A DNA stretch of 64,000 nt from JAGPUQ01 sp036677085. Lineage in GTDB: Bacteria; Pseudomonadota; Gammaproteobacteria; Pseudomonadales; Porticoccaceae. Below the pieces are notes generated by a model. It made no database searches and was not told the origin of the DNA. It saw nothing but the letters and a program-made list of their open reading frames with translations. The stretch lies in the NCBI GenBank assembly GCA_036677085.1, contig JAKFFI010000022.1:116006-180005 (forward strand), read 5' to 3'. Position 1 is the stretch's first letter. Each line of letters starts with the position of its first letter. This document shows, piece by piece, positions 1 through 8,401 of this stretch. A program made the translations under genes and the position numbers.

Positions 1-1594
1 AGTGGGCGGCGGTCAGGTGCTGGAACAGCCAGGTCTCGCTGAGGGCGCGGTCGCCCTGACGCAGGAACAGGCGCAGATCGACGGCCTCGCCGGGATTCAC
101 CGCCAGGTCGAACTGGATCCGCCAGCGGTCGGTGGTGGGTACCGGTTCGGCGCGGGCGAGCAGGATCTTGTCCTGGCCCGTCGAGCTGGTGACCACCGCG
201 TCGAGCTTCGCCGTCTTGGCGAGCCCGGGGAGTTCGCCGCCGGCGAATTCGACCACATAACGCACGATGCCGGGCTTGCGAATGGTACCCGGCTCGCCGC
301 CGCGGCCGCTGCGGGTGGACACCACCTGCGCCAGGCTGGGCGCCGGATAGGGTTCGTCGGCCAGCCAGTGCATGCGGTAGCGGAAGCTGTATTCCGCGCC
401 CTTTTTGGCGGCACCCGCCGGCACCCACATGGCGACCATGTTGTCGTGGATCTCGTCGTCGGTGGGCAGTTCGACGAGTTGCACCGAACCCTCGCCCCAG
501 TCGCCCAGCGGCTCGATCCACAGGCTCGGGCGCCGGTCGTAGAGCACGCCGTCGAGATAGTGATCGAAATTCCGGTCACGCTGCAGGAATCCAAAGCCGC
601 GCGGATTGAAATCGACGAAGGCCGCTGCCGTGGGGTAGGGCGGGTTGCGCAGCGGCCGCCAGATGCGTTCGCCAGCGCCATTCCACATCGCCAGGCCGTC
701 GGAATCGTGAATCTCCGGACGCCAGTCGAGCTCGCGCCCGCGGCCGTGTTCGCCGAACCAGAACATGGAAGTCAGCGGCGCGATGCCCAGCCGCGTGATG
801 TCGCGGCGCAGAAACAGCCGACAGTCCACTTCGATGACCACGCCGGTGCCGCGGTACAGATCGAACCGGTACGCGCCGGTGATGCCGGGGCCGTCGAGCA
901 GTGCGTAGATCCGCATCGGCGCGTCGGTGGATGCGGCGGGTTCGAGGTAGAACTCGCGGAACATGGGGAATTCTTCGGGGCCGGCGACGGCGGTGTCGAG
1001 CGCGATGCCGCGTGCCGAGAGGCCGTATTGCCCGGAAGCGCCGATGGTGCGGAAGTAGGAAGCGCCCAGAAACGCCACCCAGTCCTGGGTGCGCCAGTCA
1101 TCCCGCAACCGGGATTCGTGCAGCCGGAATCCGGCAAATCCGGCGTCGTCCGGCATGTGCCGGGCGGGGTTATCCTTCGGCATCGAAAAATAGTCGCGGC
1201 GATAGCGGACCTCGCGTGCCTTGCCCTGGTCCACCACATAAGCATGCACCGGCTGCTGGAACCATTTGCCGAGGTGGAAGAAGGTCACCGGGTAGATCCC
1301 GGGGCCGTTGGCGTCCAGCGCGAGCTCGGGCCGGTAGCGGATCTGGCCATGTTCGTCGTAGTCGATCTTGGCCACCACTTCGGCGCCTGGCCGCGGCGGC
1401 TCCCGATAGGGTGCGGCGGCGCGTTCACGCGCCGCCTGGACCAGGCCGTCGAAATCGAAGGCCCGCGCGGGACCGAATTCGAGATGCGCCGCGGGGGTAG
1501 CCTGCACCGTACCCGCGCTGAGTCCCGCGATACCGACTCCGGCCAGGACCAGGCATTGCAGAAACCGGCGTCTGCTGCGATCAACTACGCTCAA
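1..1594 (-). CDS. opgD: Glucan biosynthesis protein D (OpgD/MdoG family), 3' end outside window
   Basis: Periplasmic protein of osmoregulated periplasmic glucan (OPG) synthesis; OpgD acts on the beta-glucan backbone after OpgH makes it. The reading frame runs from a TTG at 1594-1592 off the left edge (about 531 codons seen). TTG is chosen because GAGGAG lies 6 nt upstream and no ATG gives a better start. The N-terminus reads SRRRFLQ followed by a short hydrophobic stretch, a twin-arginine (Tat) signal, which is the known export route of E. coli OpgD and separates it from Sec-exported OpgG. The C-terminal QGDRALSETW matches the GDDTLSETW of the neighbouring opgG product. E. coli OpgD is about 550 aa, so only a few residues are probably missing. 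It is divergent from opgG with about 230 nt between the first possible starts. OpgG is the alternative; the Tat motif argues for OpgD. Confidence 0.9.
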   Translation of the reverse strand, partial: MSVVDRSRRRFLQCLVLAGVGIAGLSAGTVQATPAAHLEFGPARAFDFDGLVQAARERAAAPYREPPRPGAEVVAKIDYDEHGQIRYRPELALDANGPGIYPVTFFHLGKWFQQPVHAYVVDQGKAREVRYRRDYFSMPKDNPARHMPDDAGFAGFRLHESRLRDDWRTQDWVAFLGASYFRTIGASGQYGLSARGIALDTAVAGPEEFPMFREFYLEPAASTDAPMRIYALLDGPGITGAYRFDLYRGTGVVIEVDCRLFLRRDITRLGIAPLTSMFWFGEHGRGRELDWRPEIHDSDGLAMWNGAGERIWRPLRNPPYPTAAAFVDFNPRGFGFLQRDRNFDHYLDGVLYDRRPSLWIEPLGDWGEGSVQLVELPTDDEIHDNMVAMWVPAGAAKKGAEYSFRYRMHWLADEPYPAPSLAQVVSTRSGRGGEPGTIRKPGIVRYVVEFAGGELPGLAKTAKLDAVVTSSTGQDKILLARAEPVPTTDRWRIQFDLAVNPGEAVDLRLFLRQGDRALSETWLFQHLTAAH

Positions 1595-1822
1595 GAGTGA
1601 CTCCTCATTCGGGCTCTGGACTTTCTTGCTCGGGACATCGGATTTCGGGCGTTCGCGTGTGAAGGCGCGTTGCCCCGCTGTGGCGCGATGCCGCAGGTCC
1701 GGGGGCCGAGCGTCCAAAGCGGGCAAAAGTAAAGGTTCGGCGGGCAACGGGCAAGCATTTCCGGGGTCGGCGGGATAAATGCGCAGTCGAGGTGCCACAT
1801 TGTACGAAAGCGGCAGCAGCGC

Positions 1823-3514
1823 ATGTCCGCCGCTGGTGAAGTCCATTACAATTCGCGGCGCTCCGGCCGATCCGGCACGGCACGAACTCTAAACTCCCAC
1901 CACCCGAATCCCGAGTGGGTCCCAATAACAGCCCGGCCTGCAGCGATTGCGTTGAACAGATTGACTCCAATCCAGAAATTCCCTTTCTACTGCACCGCTG
2001 CCGGTGTACTGCTGCTGTTGGTTGTGCTGGCGCCCGCACAGGCTGTCGAGCTGCGCGATGTTGCGGCGCTGGCCAAACAGCGCGCCAGCGAACCCTATCG
2101 GACGCCGCCGGAAATCCCGGCCTTTCTCCAGGAACTGTCTTACGAACAGGCGCGGTTGTTCCGCTTCCTGCCCGAGCGCCGCCTTTGGCGCGCCAGCAAT
2201 TCGCTGTTTCAGGTGTCCTTCATTGCGCCCGCCCGGCACCAGCGCTATCCGGTGAAAATCCGCCGGATCACCGCGGAAGGGGTGCGCGATATCCCCTTCG
2301 ACCGCGAGCAGTTCGACTTCGGCAATCCCGACCTGGCGAAGCGGATTCCCCCGGACCTGGGCTTTGCCGGTCTGCGGCTGGAGTACCCGATCAACCACAG
2401 CGGTGAACACGAGGCCGTGGTCGAATTCAGCGGTGCGAGTTACTTTCGCGGTGTGGGCAAAGGCGGCGTGCTCGGCTTGTGGGCACGGGGGTTGGCGATC
2501 GACACGGGTTTGCCGGGTGGCGAGGAGTTTCCGCTGTTCAGCGAATTCTGGTTGGAGCAGCCACGTGCGTCCGCCACCAGCCTACGGATGTTCGCACTGC
2601 TCGAAGGGCCGAGTGTCACCGGCGGTTACGAGTTCACGCTATGGCCCGGCGAAAATACCCGGATCAGTGTGCGCGCCGAAATCTTTACCCGTAAACCGGT
2701 CACGATGCTGGGCCTGGCGCCGCTGACCAGCATGTTTCTCTACGGCGAAAATACCGCCCGCCCGCTCGGTCAGTGGCGACCCGAAATGCACCACAGTGAC
2801 GGTCTGCTGGTGAACGACGGCAGTGGCGAATGGCTGTGGCGTCCGCTGTTGAATCCCCGCACGCCCGAGTTGTACGGCTTTACCGTGAATAACGCGAAGG
2901 GCTTCGGGCTGTTGCAGCGGGACCGCCGGTTTGACGCCTACGAGGATGGCGACGCTGAGTACCAGTTGCGGCCCGGGGCCTGGGTGACGCTGCGGCAACC
3001 CACCGGGCCGGGGCGTATCGTGTTGGTGGAAATTCCGTCTCCGGACGAGACCAACGATAACATCGTGGCCTTCTGGAGCCCCGAGAAAGCGGTGCCGACC
3101 GGCCAGCGGATCGTCCTCGATTACGATCTCTTCCTGGGCGCGAGCCCTGAGCCGGACAGTACGCTCGCCGCCGTCGTGAATACGCTCGTGGGCCGGCCGG
3201 GTGGCGCCCAGGGCCGGCACCCACCGGCGGATGCCTATCGCTTCGTGATCGATTTCGCCGGGGGCGGGCTCGGCAAGATCAAGAGCCGCGATACTCCCGT
3301 GGCGGGCAACGTCCGCGTGGCCGGTGGCGAGGTCCTCGAACAATATGTGGAATACCTGCCGGTGCCGGACCGCTGGCGACTGGTCTTTGTCGTCCGTCCC
3401 GAGCCCGAGTCCGAGTCCGGTATGGAAATGCGGGCCTTCCTGCATCTGGGCGACGACACTCTGAGCGAGACCTGGAGCTATCATCTGCCGTTCGCCAACT
3501 CCCTGACGCCCTGA
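1823..3514 (+). CDS. opgG: Glucan biosynthesis protein G
   Basis: Periplasmic MdoG/OpgG-family protein required for OPG backbone synthesis or processing with OpgH. Family features visible: GASYFRG, the LAPLTSMFLYGE stretch, WRPEMHHSDGL and the terminal LSETWSYHLPF, all shared with the divergent opgD product. The ORF opens with ATG at 1823, but residues 1-43 do not look like a signal peptide. The hydrophobic export signal (FYCTAAGVLLLLVVLAPAQA) begins near residue 52, so the true start may be the in-frame TTG at 1952 or 1961. Neither has a convincing Shine-Dalgarno sequence. It is followed 7 nt later by a small ORF and then opgH, the usual opgGH order with an insertion. Confidence 0.88.
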   Translation: MSAAGEVHYNSRRSGRSGTARTLNSHHPNPEWVPITARPAAIALNRLTPIQKFPFYCTAAGVLLLLVVLAPAQAVELRDVAALAKQRASEPYRTPPEIPAFLQELSYEQARLFRFLPERRLWRASNSLFQVSFIAPARHQRYPVKIRRITAEGVRDIPFDREQFDFGNPDLAKRIPPDLGFAGLRLEYPINHSGEHEAVVEFSGASYFRGVGKGGVLGLWARGLAIDTGLPGGEEFPLFSEFWLEQPRASATSLRMFALLEGPSVTGGYEFTLWPGENTRISVRAEIFTRKPVTMLGLAPLTSMFLYGENTARPLGQWRPEMHHSDGLLVNDGSGEWLWRPLLNPRTPELYGFTVNNAKGFGLLQRDRRFDAYEDGDAEYQLRPGAWVTLRQPTGPGRIVLVEIPSPDETNDNIVAFWSPEKAVPTGQRIVLDYDLFLGASPEPDSTLAAVVNTLVGRPGGAQGRHPPADAYRFVIDFAGGGLGKIKSRDTPVAGNVRVAGGEVLEQYVEYLPVPDRWRLVFVVRPEPESESGMEMRAFLHLGDDTLSETWSYHLPFANSLTP

Positions 3515-3521
3515 GTTGCCG

Positions 3522-3836
3522 ATGTCGCCAACCGCCGCTTCGCCGCCTGTCCCGTTACTGTTTGAACCGGAATTTCTTCCCCTGCTGCGCGTCTACGGCT
3601 ACCTGCGCCTCGCCGGAGTGGCTCCGCAGCAGGCCGCCGGCGCAGTTTCGCGGCTACAGGTAACGCTGGCCGCGCACGGCGGCCCCGATCTGCGCGCCTG
3701 GCGGCGCCAGATTCTCAGCGATCCGGCCTGGAGTGGCCGCCGTCTGGTCGCGGTCACCGCAGCGCCGCCCCCCAGCGGGCCCCATTTTGCGGACCCTGCC
3801 CGGCGCCGCCCGGCGCCGGACCCTGCCCATGGTTGA
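3522..3836 (+). CDS. Small uncharacterised protein between opgG and opgH
   Basis: About 104 codons from ATG 3522 (a TTG at 3516 is also possible). I do not recognise the family. The first 70 residues look like real coding sequence with strong third-position G/C and helical segments (LLRVYGYLRLAG, AAGAVSRLQVTLAAHGG, DLRAWRRQILSDPAW); the last 25 are proline/arginine-rich. It starts 7 nt after the opgG stop and its TGA at 3834-3836 overlaps the preferred opgH start (ATG 3829) by 8 nt, an arrangement typical of translational coupling. The competing reading is that this stretch is only a spacer and that opgH begins upstream at 3733. I favour a genuine small gene because the better opgH N-terminus starts at 3829. 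Confidence 0.5.
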   Translation: MSPTAASPPVPLLFEPEFLPLLRVYGYLRLAGVAPQQAAGAVSRLQVTLAAHGGPDLRAWRRQILSDPAWSGRRLVAVTAAPPPSGPHFADPARRRPAPDPAHG

Positions 3837-5970
3837 GTCGGTGCGGTTCCGATGGCAGGCACGCGCGCGGTGGCGGCGCACCCTGTTTCTGTGCCTGGTG
3901 CTGGCGTCGGTCGCGGCGGCGGGCTGGAGCATGCGGCAGGTGCTGCCCTACCACGGCGGCAAGCTGCTCGAAGTGTGCATCCTGGTGCTGTTCTGTTTTC
4001 TGTTCACCGGCATCACCGCCGGGTTCTGGATTGCCCTGTACGGGTTCGTGCTGCGGCGTCTGGGGGGCGACCGGATGAGCCCGCTGCGGCGGACCGACGC
4101 AGCGACCCTGGCGGCGACTCCGCTGGCGCCGACCGCGATCCTGTTTCCCATCTATCACGAGGAGGTCGAGCGCAGCTTCGCGGGTCTGCGCGCGACCTGC
4201 CGGAGTCTGGCGCAAACCGGCGAGTTGGCGCATTTCGAGGTTTTCATTCTCTCCGACAGCCGCGATCCCGAGATGTGGCTGGCGGAGCGTGAGGCCTGGT
4301 TCGAGCTGTGCGAAGAACTCGGCGCCCATGGCCGCATCCACTATCGTCGCCGCACCCTCAATGTGAAGCGCAAGCCCGGCAATATCAGCGATTTTCTCGC
4401 ACGCTGGGGCAACTGCTATCGCTACATGATTCACCTGGACGCCGACAGCATCATGACCGGCGACGCCCTGGTGACCATGGTGCGCCTGATGGAGCGATCG
4501 CCGGAAATGGCCATCCTGCAGACCGCGCCCGCGCTGGCCAACGCCAAAACCTTTCATGCCCGCGTGCAGCAATTTGGCTCGCAGCTTTACGGACCCCTGT
4601 TCCTGGCCGGGCTGGCGGCGCTGCAATTGGGGGAGAGCACCTTCTGGGGCCACAATGCGGTGCTGCGGATCGCGCCGTTCATGGCCCATGCCGGCCTGCC
4701 GCAATTGCGCGGCTGGGGTTTGTTCCGTGGCGCGGTGCTGAGCCACGACTTTGTTGAAGCGGCGCTGTTGCGCCGCGCCGGATACGAAGTGTGGCTGGAA
4801 CCCGGTCTCGGCGGCAGTTACGAAGAAGCACCGCCCAGCCTGGTGGACGAGCTCGCCCGCGACCGCCGCTGGGTCAAGGGCAACTTGCAGCATCTGGCGT
4901 TCCTGTTCCGTCCGGGCTTCGCCTCCGCGCATCGCGCGGCCTTCCTCAACGGCATCATGAATTACTGTTCGTCGGTATTCTGGTTTGCGTTCCTGGTGGC
5001 GGTGACGGCGGAAACCGCCGTGCTCACCCTGCTGCCGGTGGCCTATTTCCCCGAACCCTATGCCCTGCACCCGCTGTGGCCGGAATGGCGCCCCGACTGG
5101 GCGCTGATGCTGGTCAGCGTCACCGCGATCGTGCTGTTTTCCCCCAAGCTGCTGGCGTTTTTCGACGTCGCGCTCGACCGCCGCCGGCGCCGCGCCATGG
5201 GTGGGCTGGCACGCCTGGCGATCAGTCTGCTGATCGAGACCGTGGTGTCGTCGCTGCTCGCGCCGATCCGGATGCTGGCCCACAGCCAGTTCGTGACCGA
5301 GGCGCTGCTCGATACCCAGGTGCTCTGGGCCGGACAGAATCGCACCCGGGAAACGCAGTGGTCGGAAGCCCTGATCCGCCAAGCGCCGGGCAGTCTGCTC
5401 GCCCTCGCCTGGATCGGTTTTGCCTACTGGCTGGATCCGCGCTTTTTCCTCTGGTCGCTGCCGGTCGCTGCGCCCTTGGTGTTCGCCGCACCCATTTCGG
5501 TATGGCTGAGCCGCTATCGCGCCGGCGCCCGGCTGCGCGCCGCTGGCTTGTTGCTCGCGCCCGAGGAGAGTGTTCCGCCCGCCGTGCTGGACGATCTGAC
5601 CGCCTATCGGTGCCCGGTGACCGGGAATCTCTCGGGGTTTCCGCGCGCCGTGCTGTGTCCGGTCGCCAATGCGCTGCACTTGCAGTTGGCACGTCCCCGG
5701 GGCGACACGCCGTTGCGCCGACGCGTCCGCGAACGTCTGCTGGCCACTTGCGTAAAGGGTGGGCCCGGCGCGCTCAGCACCGGCGACAAGCGCTTCCTCG
5801 CGGAGGATGCCGAAGCGCTCACGGCTCTTCATCAGATCGCCTGGGAGCAGGCCCCCGACTCGCCCTGGGGCGTATTGATCGAGGCGTTGTTGCAGGCGCC
5901 AGTCCCGTCCCTGCCCTCGGCCTCGCCGGCACTGCCTGTGCCCGGCGCCGCGGCGCCCGGGATGCATTGA
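3829..5970 (+). CDS. opgH: Membrane glucosyltransferase OpgH
   Basis: Inner-membrane family 2 glycosyltransferase that polymerises the OPG backbone from UDP-glucose and feeds it to the periplasm, where OpgG/OpgD act. From ATG 3829 the product is 713 aa. It has two membrane segments near residues 17-35 and 47-75, ILFPIYHEE at about 104-112, the DxD motif in HLDADS (D204/D206), a SHDFVEAALL acceptor-side motif, an RRWVKGN element corresponding to Q/RxxRW, and several C-terminal membrane segments. E. coli OpgH is about 847 aa; the shorter N-terminus is common outside the enterobacteria. An upstream in-frame start (3733) would add 32 basic, proline-rich residues and is less likely. Confidence 0.93.
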   Translation: MVESVRFRWQARARWRRTLFLCLVLASVAAAGWSMRQVLPYHGGKLLEVCILVLFCFLFTGITAGFWIALYGFVLRRLGGDRMSPLRRTDAATLAATPLAPTAILFPIYHEEVERSFAGLRATCRSLAQTGELAHFEVFILSDSRDPEMWLAEREAWFELCEELGAHGRIHYRRRTLNVKRKPGNISDFLARWGNCYRYMIHLDADSIMTGDALVTMVRLMERSPEMAILQTAPALANAKTFHARVQQFGSQLYGPLFLAGLAALQLGESTFWGHNAVLRIAPFMAHAGLPQLRGWGLFRGAVLSHDFVEAALLRRAGYEVWLEPGLGGSYEEAPPSLVDELARDRRWVKGNLQHLAFLFRPGFASAHRAAFLNGIMNYCSSVFWFAFLVAVTAETAVLTLLPVAYFPEPYALHPLWPEWRPDWALMLVSVTAIVLFSPKLLAFFDVALDRRRRRAMGGLARLAISLLIETVVSSLLAPIRMLAHSQFVTEALLDTQVLWAGQNRTRETQWSEALIRQAPGSLLALAWIGFAYWLDPRFFLWSLPVAAPLVFAAPISVWLSRYRAGARLRAAGLLLAPEESVPPAVLDDLTAYRCPVTGNLSGFPRAVLCPVANALHLQLARPRGDTPLRRRVRERLLATCVKGGPGALSTGDKRFLAEDAEALTALHQIAWEQAPDSPWGVLIEALLQAPVPSLPSASPALPVPGAAAPGMH

Positions 5971-6115
5971 AAGAAAACGAGTGCCGGACTCGATCCGGTT
6001 GCTCCCGCGTTGCGCCGATTCCGCGCGGCGCGTGAAGGTTGGTTTCGATAGCGCGGAAACCCCGTGCTAGACTTTTCGCAATTCTTTTCATCCAATTACA
6101 GGGGCGGAGTCACGC

Positions 6116-6871
6116 ATGAAAATTCACGGGTTGTCGGCACTGGTGACCGGCGGAGCGTCCGGTATCGGCGCCGGTGTCGCGCGGGTGCTGGCGCGCGCCG
6201 GCGCAAAAGTCGCCATTCTCGATCGCAACGCCGAACTGGCGCAGGCAACGGCCACCGAGATCGGTGGCATCGCCATCGCCTGCGATGTCGCCAACGACGC
6301 TTCGGTGCAGCAGGCGGTTGCCGCGGCCCAGGCCGCGCAGGGCGCCGCACGCATTCTGGTCAACTGCGCCGGCATCGACACCGCGCGCAAGATTGTCAGC
6401 CGCAAGACCGGCGCGCACCCCATCGGACCGATGCAGCGCGTCATCGACGTCAATCTGGTAGGCACGCTCAGCTGTTGTGCCCACGCTTCCCACGCCATGC
6501 TCGATCTCGCGCCCCTGGACACTGACGGCGAGCGCGGCGTGCTCATCAACATCGCGTCGGTGGCGGCGTTCAACGCACCCAACGGCCAGTCGGTGTATGC
6601 CGCGTCCAAGGCCGGCGTGGTCGGTGCGACCCTGCCCATGGCGCGCGATCTGGCCCGCTACGGCATCCGCGTCATGACCATTGCGCCGGGGCTTTTCGAT
6701 ACGCCCCTGGCGGGCACCATGGATGATGCGATGACCGGACAGGTGCTGCGCCAGGTGTTGTTTCCCAAGCGCAAGGGCAGGCCGGAGGAGATCGGCGCAC
6801 TGGTGCAGCACATCTGCGAAAACCCGATGCTGAACGCCGCGACCATCCGCATCGACGCGGGACTTTTCTGA
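6116..6871 (+). CDS. Short-chain dehydrogenase/reductase, copy 1
   Basis: Classical SDR of 251 aa with GGGGCGGAG upstream of ATG 6116. Nucleotide-binding TGGASGIG is at residues 11-18, an Asp at 36 after beta-2 suggests NAD(H) preference, NCAG is at 83-86, and the catalytic Ser148, Tyr161 and Lys165 (YAASK) are present. The sequence resembles the 3-hydroxyacyl-CoA dehydrogenase type II / HSD10-like branch, but the substrate cannot be read from sequence. It is a close paralogue of the next gene (shared RKI.SR...HPI..MQR and GERGVLINIAS), evidently a tandem duplication; the two may act on related acyl-CoA or steroid-like substrates. Confidence 0.92.
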   Translation: MKIHGLSALVTGGASGIGAGVARVLARAGAKVAILDRNAELAQATATEIGGIAIACDVANDASVQQAVAAAQAAQGAARILVNCAGIDTARKIVSRKTGAHPIGPMQRVIDVNLVGTLSCCAHASHAMLDLAPLDTDGERGVLINIASVAAFNAPNGQSVYAASKAGVVGATLPMARDLARYGIRVMTIAPGLFDTPLAGTMDDAMTGQVLRQVLFPKRKGRPEEIGALVQHICENPMLNAATIRIDAGLF

Positions 6872-6941
6872 TCGTGAAATTCCCTACGAATGAAACAACA
6901 ATCCGTGCGCTGATGCTTGGTCGCGCGGCAGGAAATAACGC

Positions 6942-7694
6942 ATGAAGCTCGAAGGTGTAGCGGCATTTCTGACGGGTGGCGCCTCCGGTCTCGGTGCCGC
7001 CACCGCGCGCGTACTCACCGAGGCGGGCGCCATCGTGGCGCTGCTCGATCGCGACATGGTGCTGGCGGAACCCCTGGCGAAAGAGCTGGGCGGCGTCGCC
7101 ATCCAATGCGATGTCGCCGATCACGACTCGCTCAAGGCCGCGGTGTTGCAGGCCTGCGCGGCCATCGGTCCGCCGCGCATCGCCGTGAATTTTGCCGGCA
7201 TCGATGTCAGCCGCAAAATCGCCAGCCGCTCCCAGGGCCCGCATCCCATCGAATCCATGCAGCGCGAGATCAACATCAATGTCATCGGCACCCTCGATGG
7301 CTGCGCGCTGTTTGCCGAGCAGATGATGAACCTCGAGCCGTTCGAGGACGGCGAGCGCGGCGTGCTGATCAACATCGCGTCGGGAGCGGCGTTCAACGGC
7401 CCGCCGGGACAGGCCGCCTATGCGGCGTCGAAGCGCGCGGTGGCGGGCGCGACCCTGCCCCTCGCCCGGGATCTCGCGCCCTACGGTATCCGCGTGATGA
7501 CCATCGCACCGGGATTTTTCAAAACCCCGTTGGCCAGCTCGGTCGACGAGAAGCACATCGACAAGCTCATCGCGATGGTGCCCTTTCCGAAACGCTGGGG
7601 CGACCCGCGCGAAATCGGCGAGCTGGTCAAACATATCTGCCAGAACCGCATGCTCAACGGCGAGACCATCCAGATCGACGGCGCCATGCGCTGA
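6942..7694 (+). CDS. Short-chain dehydrogenase/reductase, copy 2
   Basis: 250-aa SDR starting 70 nt after copy 1. TGGASGLG at residues 11-18, Asp36, NFAG at 83-86 and catalytic Ser147/Tyr160/Lys164 are all intact, so both duplicates should be active. Compared with copy 1, the N-terminal half and the cofactor region are well conserved, while the C-terminal substrate loop (about 180-230) diverges (FKTPLASSVDEKHID versus FDTPLAGTMDDAMTG). That pattern fits substrate divergence after duplication. Probably co-transcribed with copy 1; hspQ begins 27 nt downstream. Confidence 0.92.
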   Translation: MKLEGVAAFLTGGASGLGAATARVLTEAGAIVALLDRDMVLAEPLAKELGGVAIQCDVADHDSLKAAVLQACAAIGPPRIAVNFAGIDVSRKIASRSQGPHPIESMQREININVIGTLDGCALFAEQMMNLEPFEDGERGVLINIASGAAFNGPPGQAAYAASKRAVAGATLPLARDLAPYGIRVMTIAPGFFKTPLASSVDEKHIDKLIAMVPFPKRWGDPREIGELVKHICQNRMLNGETIQIDGAMR

Positions 7695-7721
7695 CCGGGA
7701 GACTGCACCGCGGACAGCGCC

Positions 7722-8060
7722 ATGATCGAGACCGTCAACCGCACCGCCAAATTTCAAATCGGGCAGGTGGTCAAGCACCGGATCTACCCGTTTCGCGGGG
7801 TGATCTTCGACGTCGATCCGACCTTCAGCAACACCGAGGAATGGCTCAATGCCATTCCCGAACAGCTCCGCCCGCATCGCGATCAACCCTTCTATCACCT
7901 GCTCGCGGAAAACGCGCAGAGTTACTATGTCGCCTATGTGTCGGAGCAAAACCTGTTACCCGATACCAGCGACGTTCCGGTAAACCACCCTCGGCTCGAA
8001 CAGCTTTTTGGCGAATTCAAAGACGCCCGCTATGAGCGGAAAAATCCTCGCACGCACTGA
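7722..8060 (+). CDS. hspQ: Heat shock protein HspQ
   Basis: 112-aa small protein of the HspQ/YccV family. In E. coli HspQ is a heat-inducible hemimethylated-DNA-binding protein and a specificity enhancer of Lon. Family hallmarks: FQIGQVVKHRIYPFRGVIFDVDP at the N-terminus and QPFYHLLAENAQSYYVAYVSEQNL in the middle. Length matches the family (about 105 aa). It lies immediately after the two SDR genes on the same strand; no separate heat-shock promoter was recognised in the 27-nt gap. Confidence 0.93.
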   Translation: MIETVNRTAKFQIGQVVKHRIYPFRGVIFDVDPTFSNTEEWLNAIPEQLRPHRDQPFYHLLAENAQSYYVAYVSEQNLLPDTSDVPVNHPRLEQLFGEFKDARYERKNPRTH

Positions 8061-8401
8061 CTGCCGAAAAACTTCTCTCAACGATCGATGGCTTTTTCGG
8101 CGCTCGCCCAGCCGACTGGTTACTATGATCCTGGCATTCGCAAGTGGGGTGTTGGTCCGTGGTGTTTTTCCCGCGGGCAACTTCAACTAGACTGAGGCTG
8201 GCGGTCTGCCCCGCGCGGAGCGCCAGGATCTGCTGGCGCGCGGCCGGAGCTCCCTGCGCCTGGATTTGAAACATCCGCGGGGCTCCTGTTGCGTCTGGTT
8301 GCGCAATCCTGCCGTGAGTGATTTTAACGGGACACGGTCGCCACTTGGCCTGTGCGCAGGGTTTTCAACCGGGTTTTTCATAACTCAGCGGAGAACATTT
8401 C
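8061..8401. other. Intergenic region, no gene seen
   Basis: 341 nt between hspQ and the amidohydrolase gene. Reading frames on both strands are short and non-coding in appearance. It contains a short perfect inverted repeat (GCCAG-N6-CTGGC at 8222-8237). The last 20 nt carry the GGAG that serves as ribosome-binding site for the GTG start at 8402. No promoter could be called with confidence. Confidence 0.5.

Noticed and set aside
2..1600. 532-codon open frame on the plus strand
   Set aside because: It is the antisense shadow of opgD; its translation lacks any family pattern, while the minus frame has Tat signal, ribosome-binding site and OpgD motifs.
3754..5967. 737-codon open frame antisense to opgH
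   Set aside because: Product is Gln/Arg/His/Gly-rich noise typical of high-GC antisense frames; opgH on the plus strand has all catalytic motifs.
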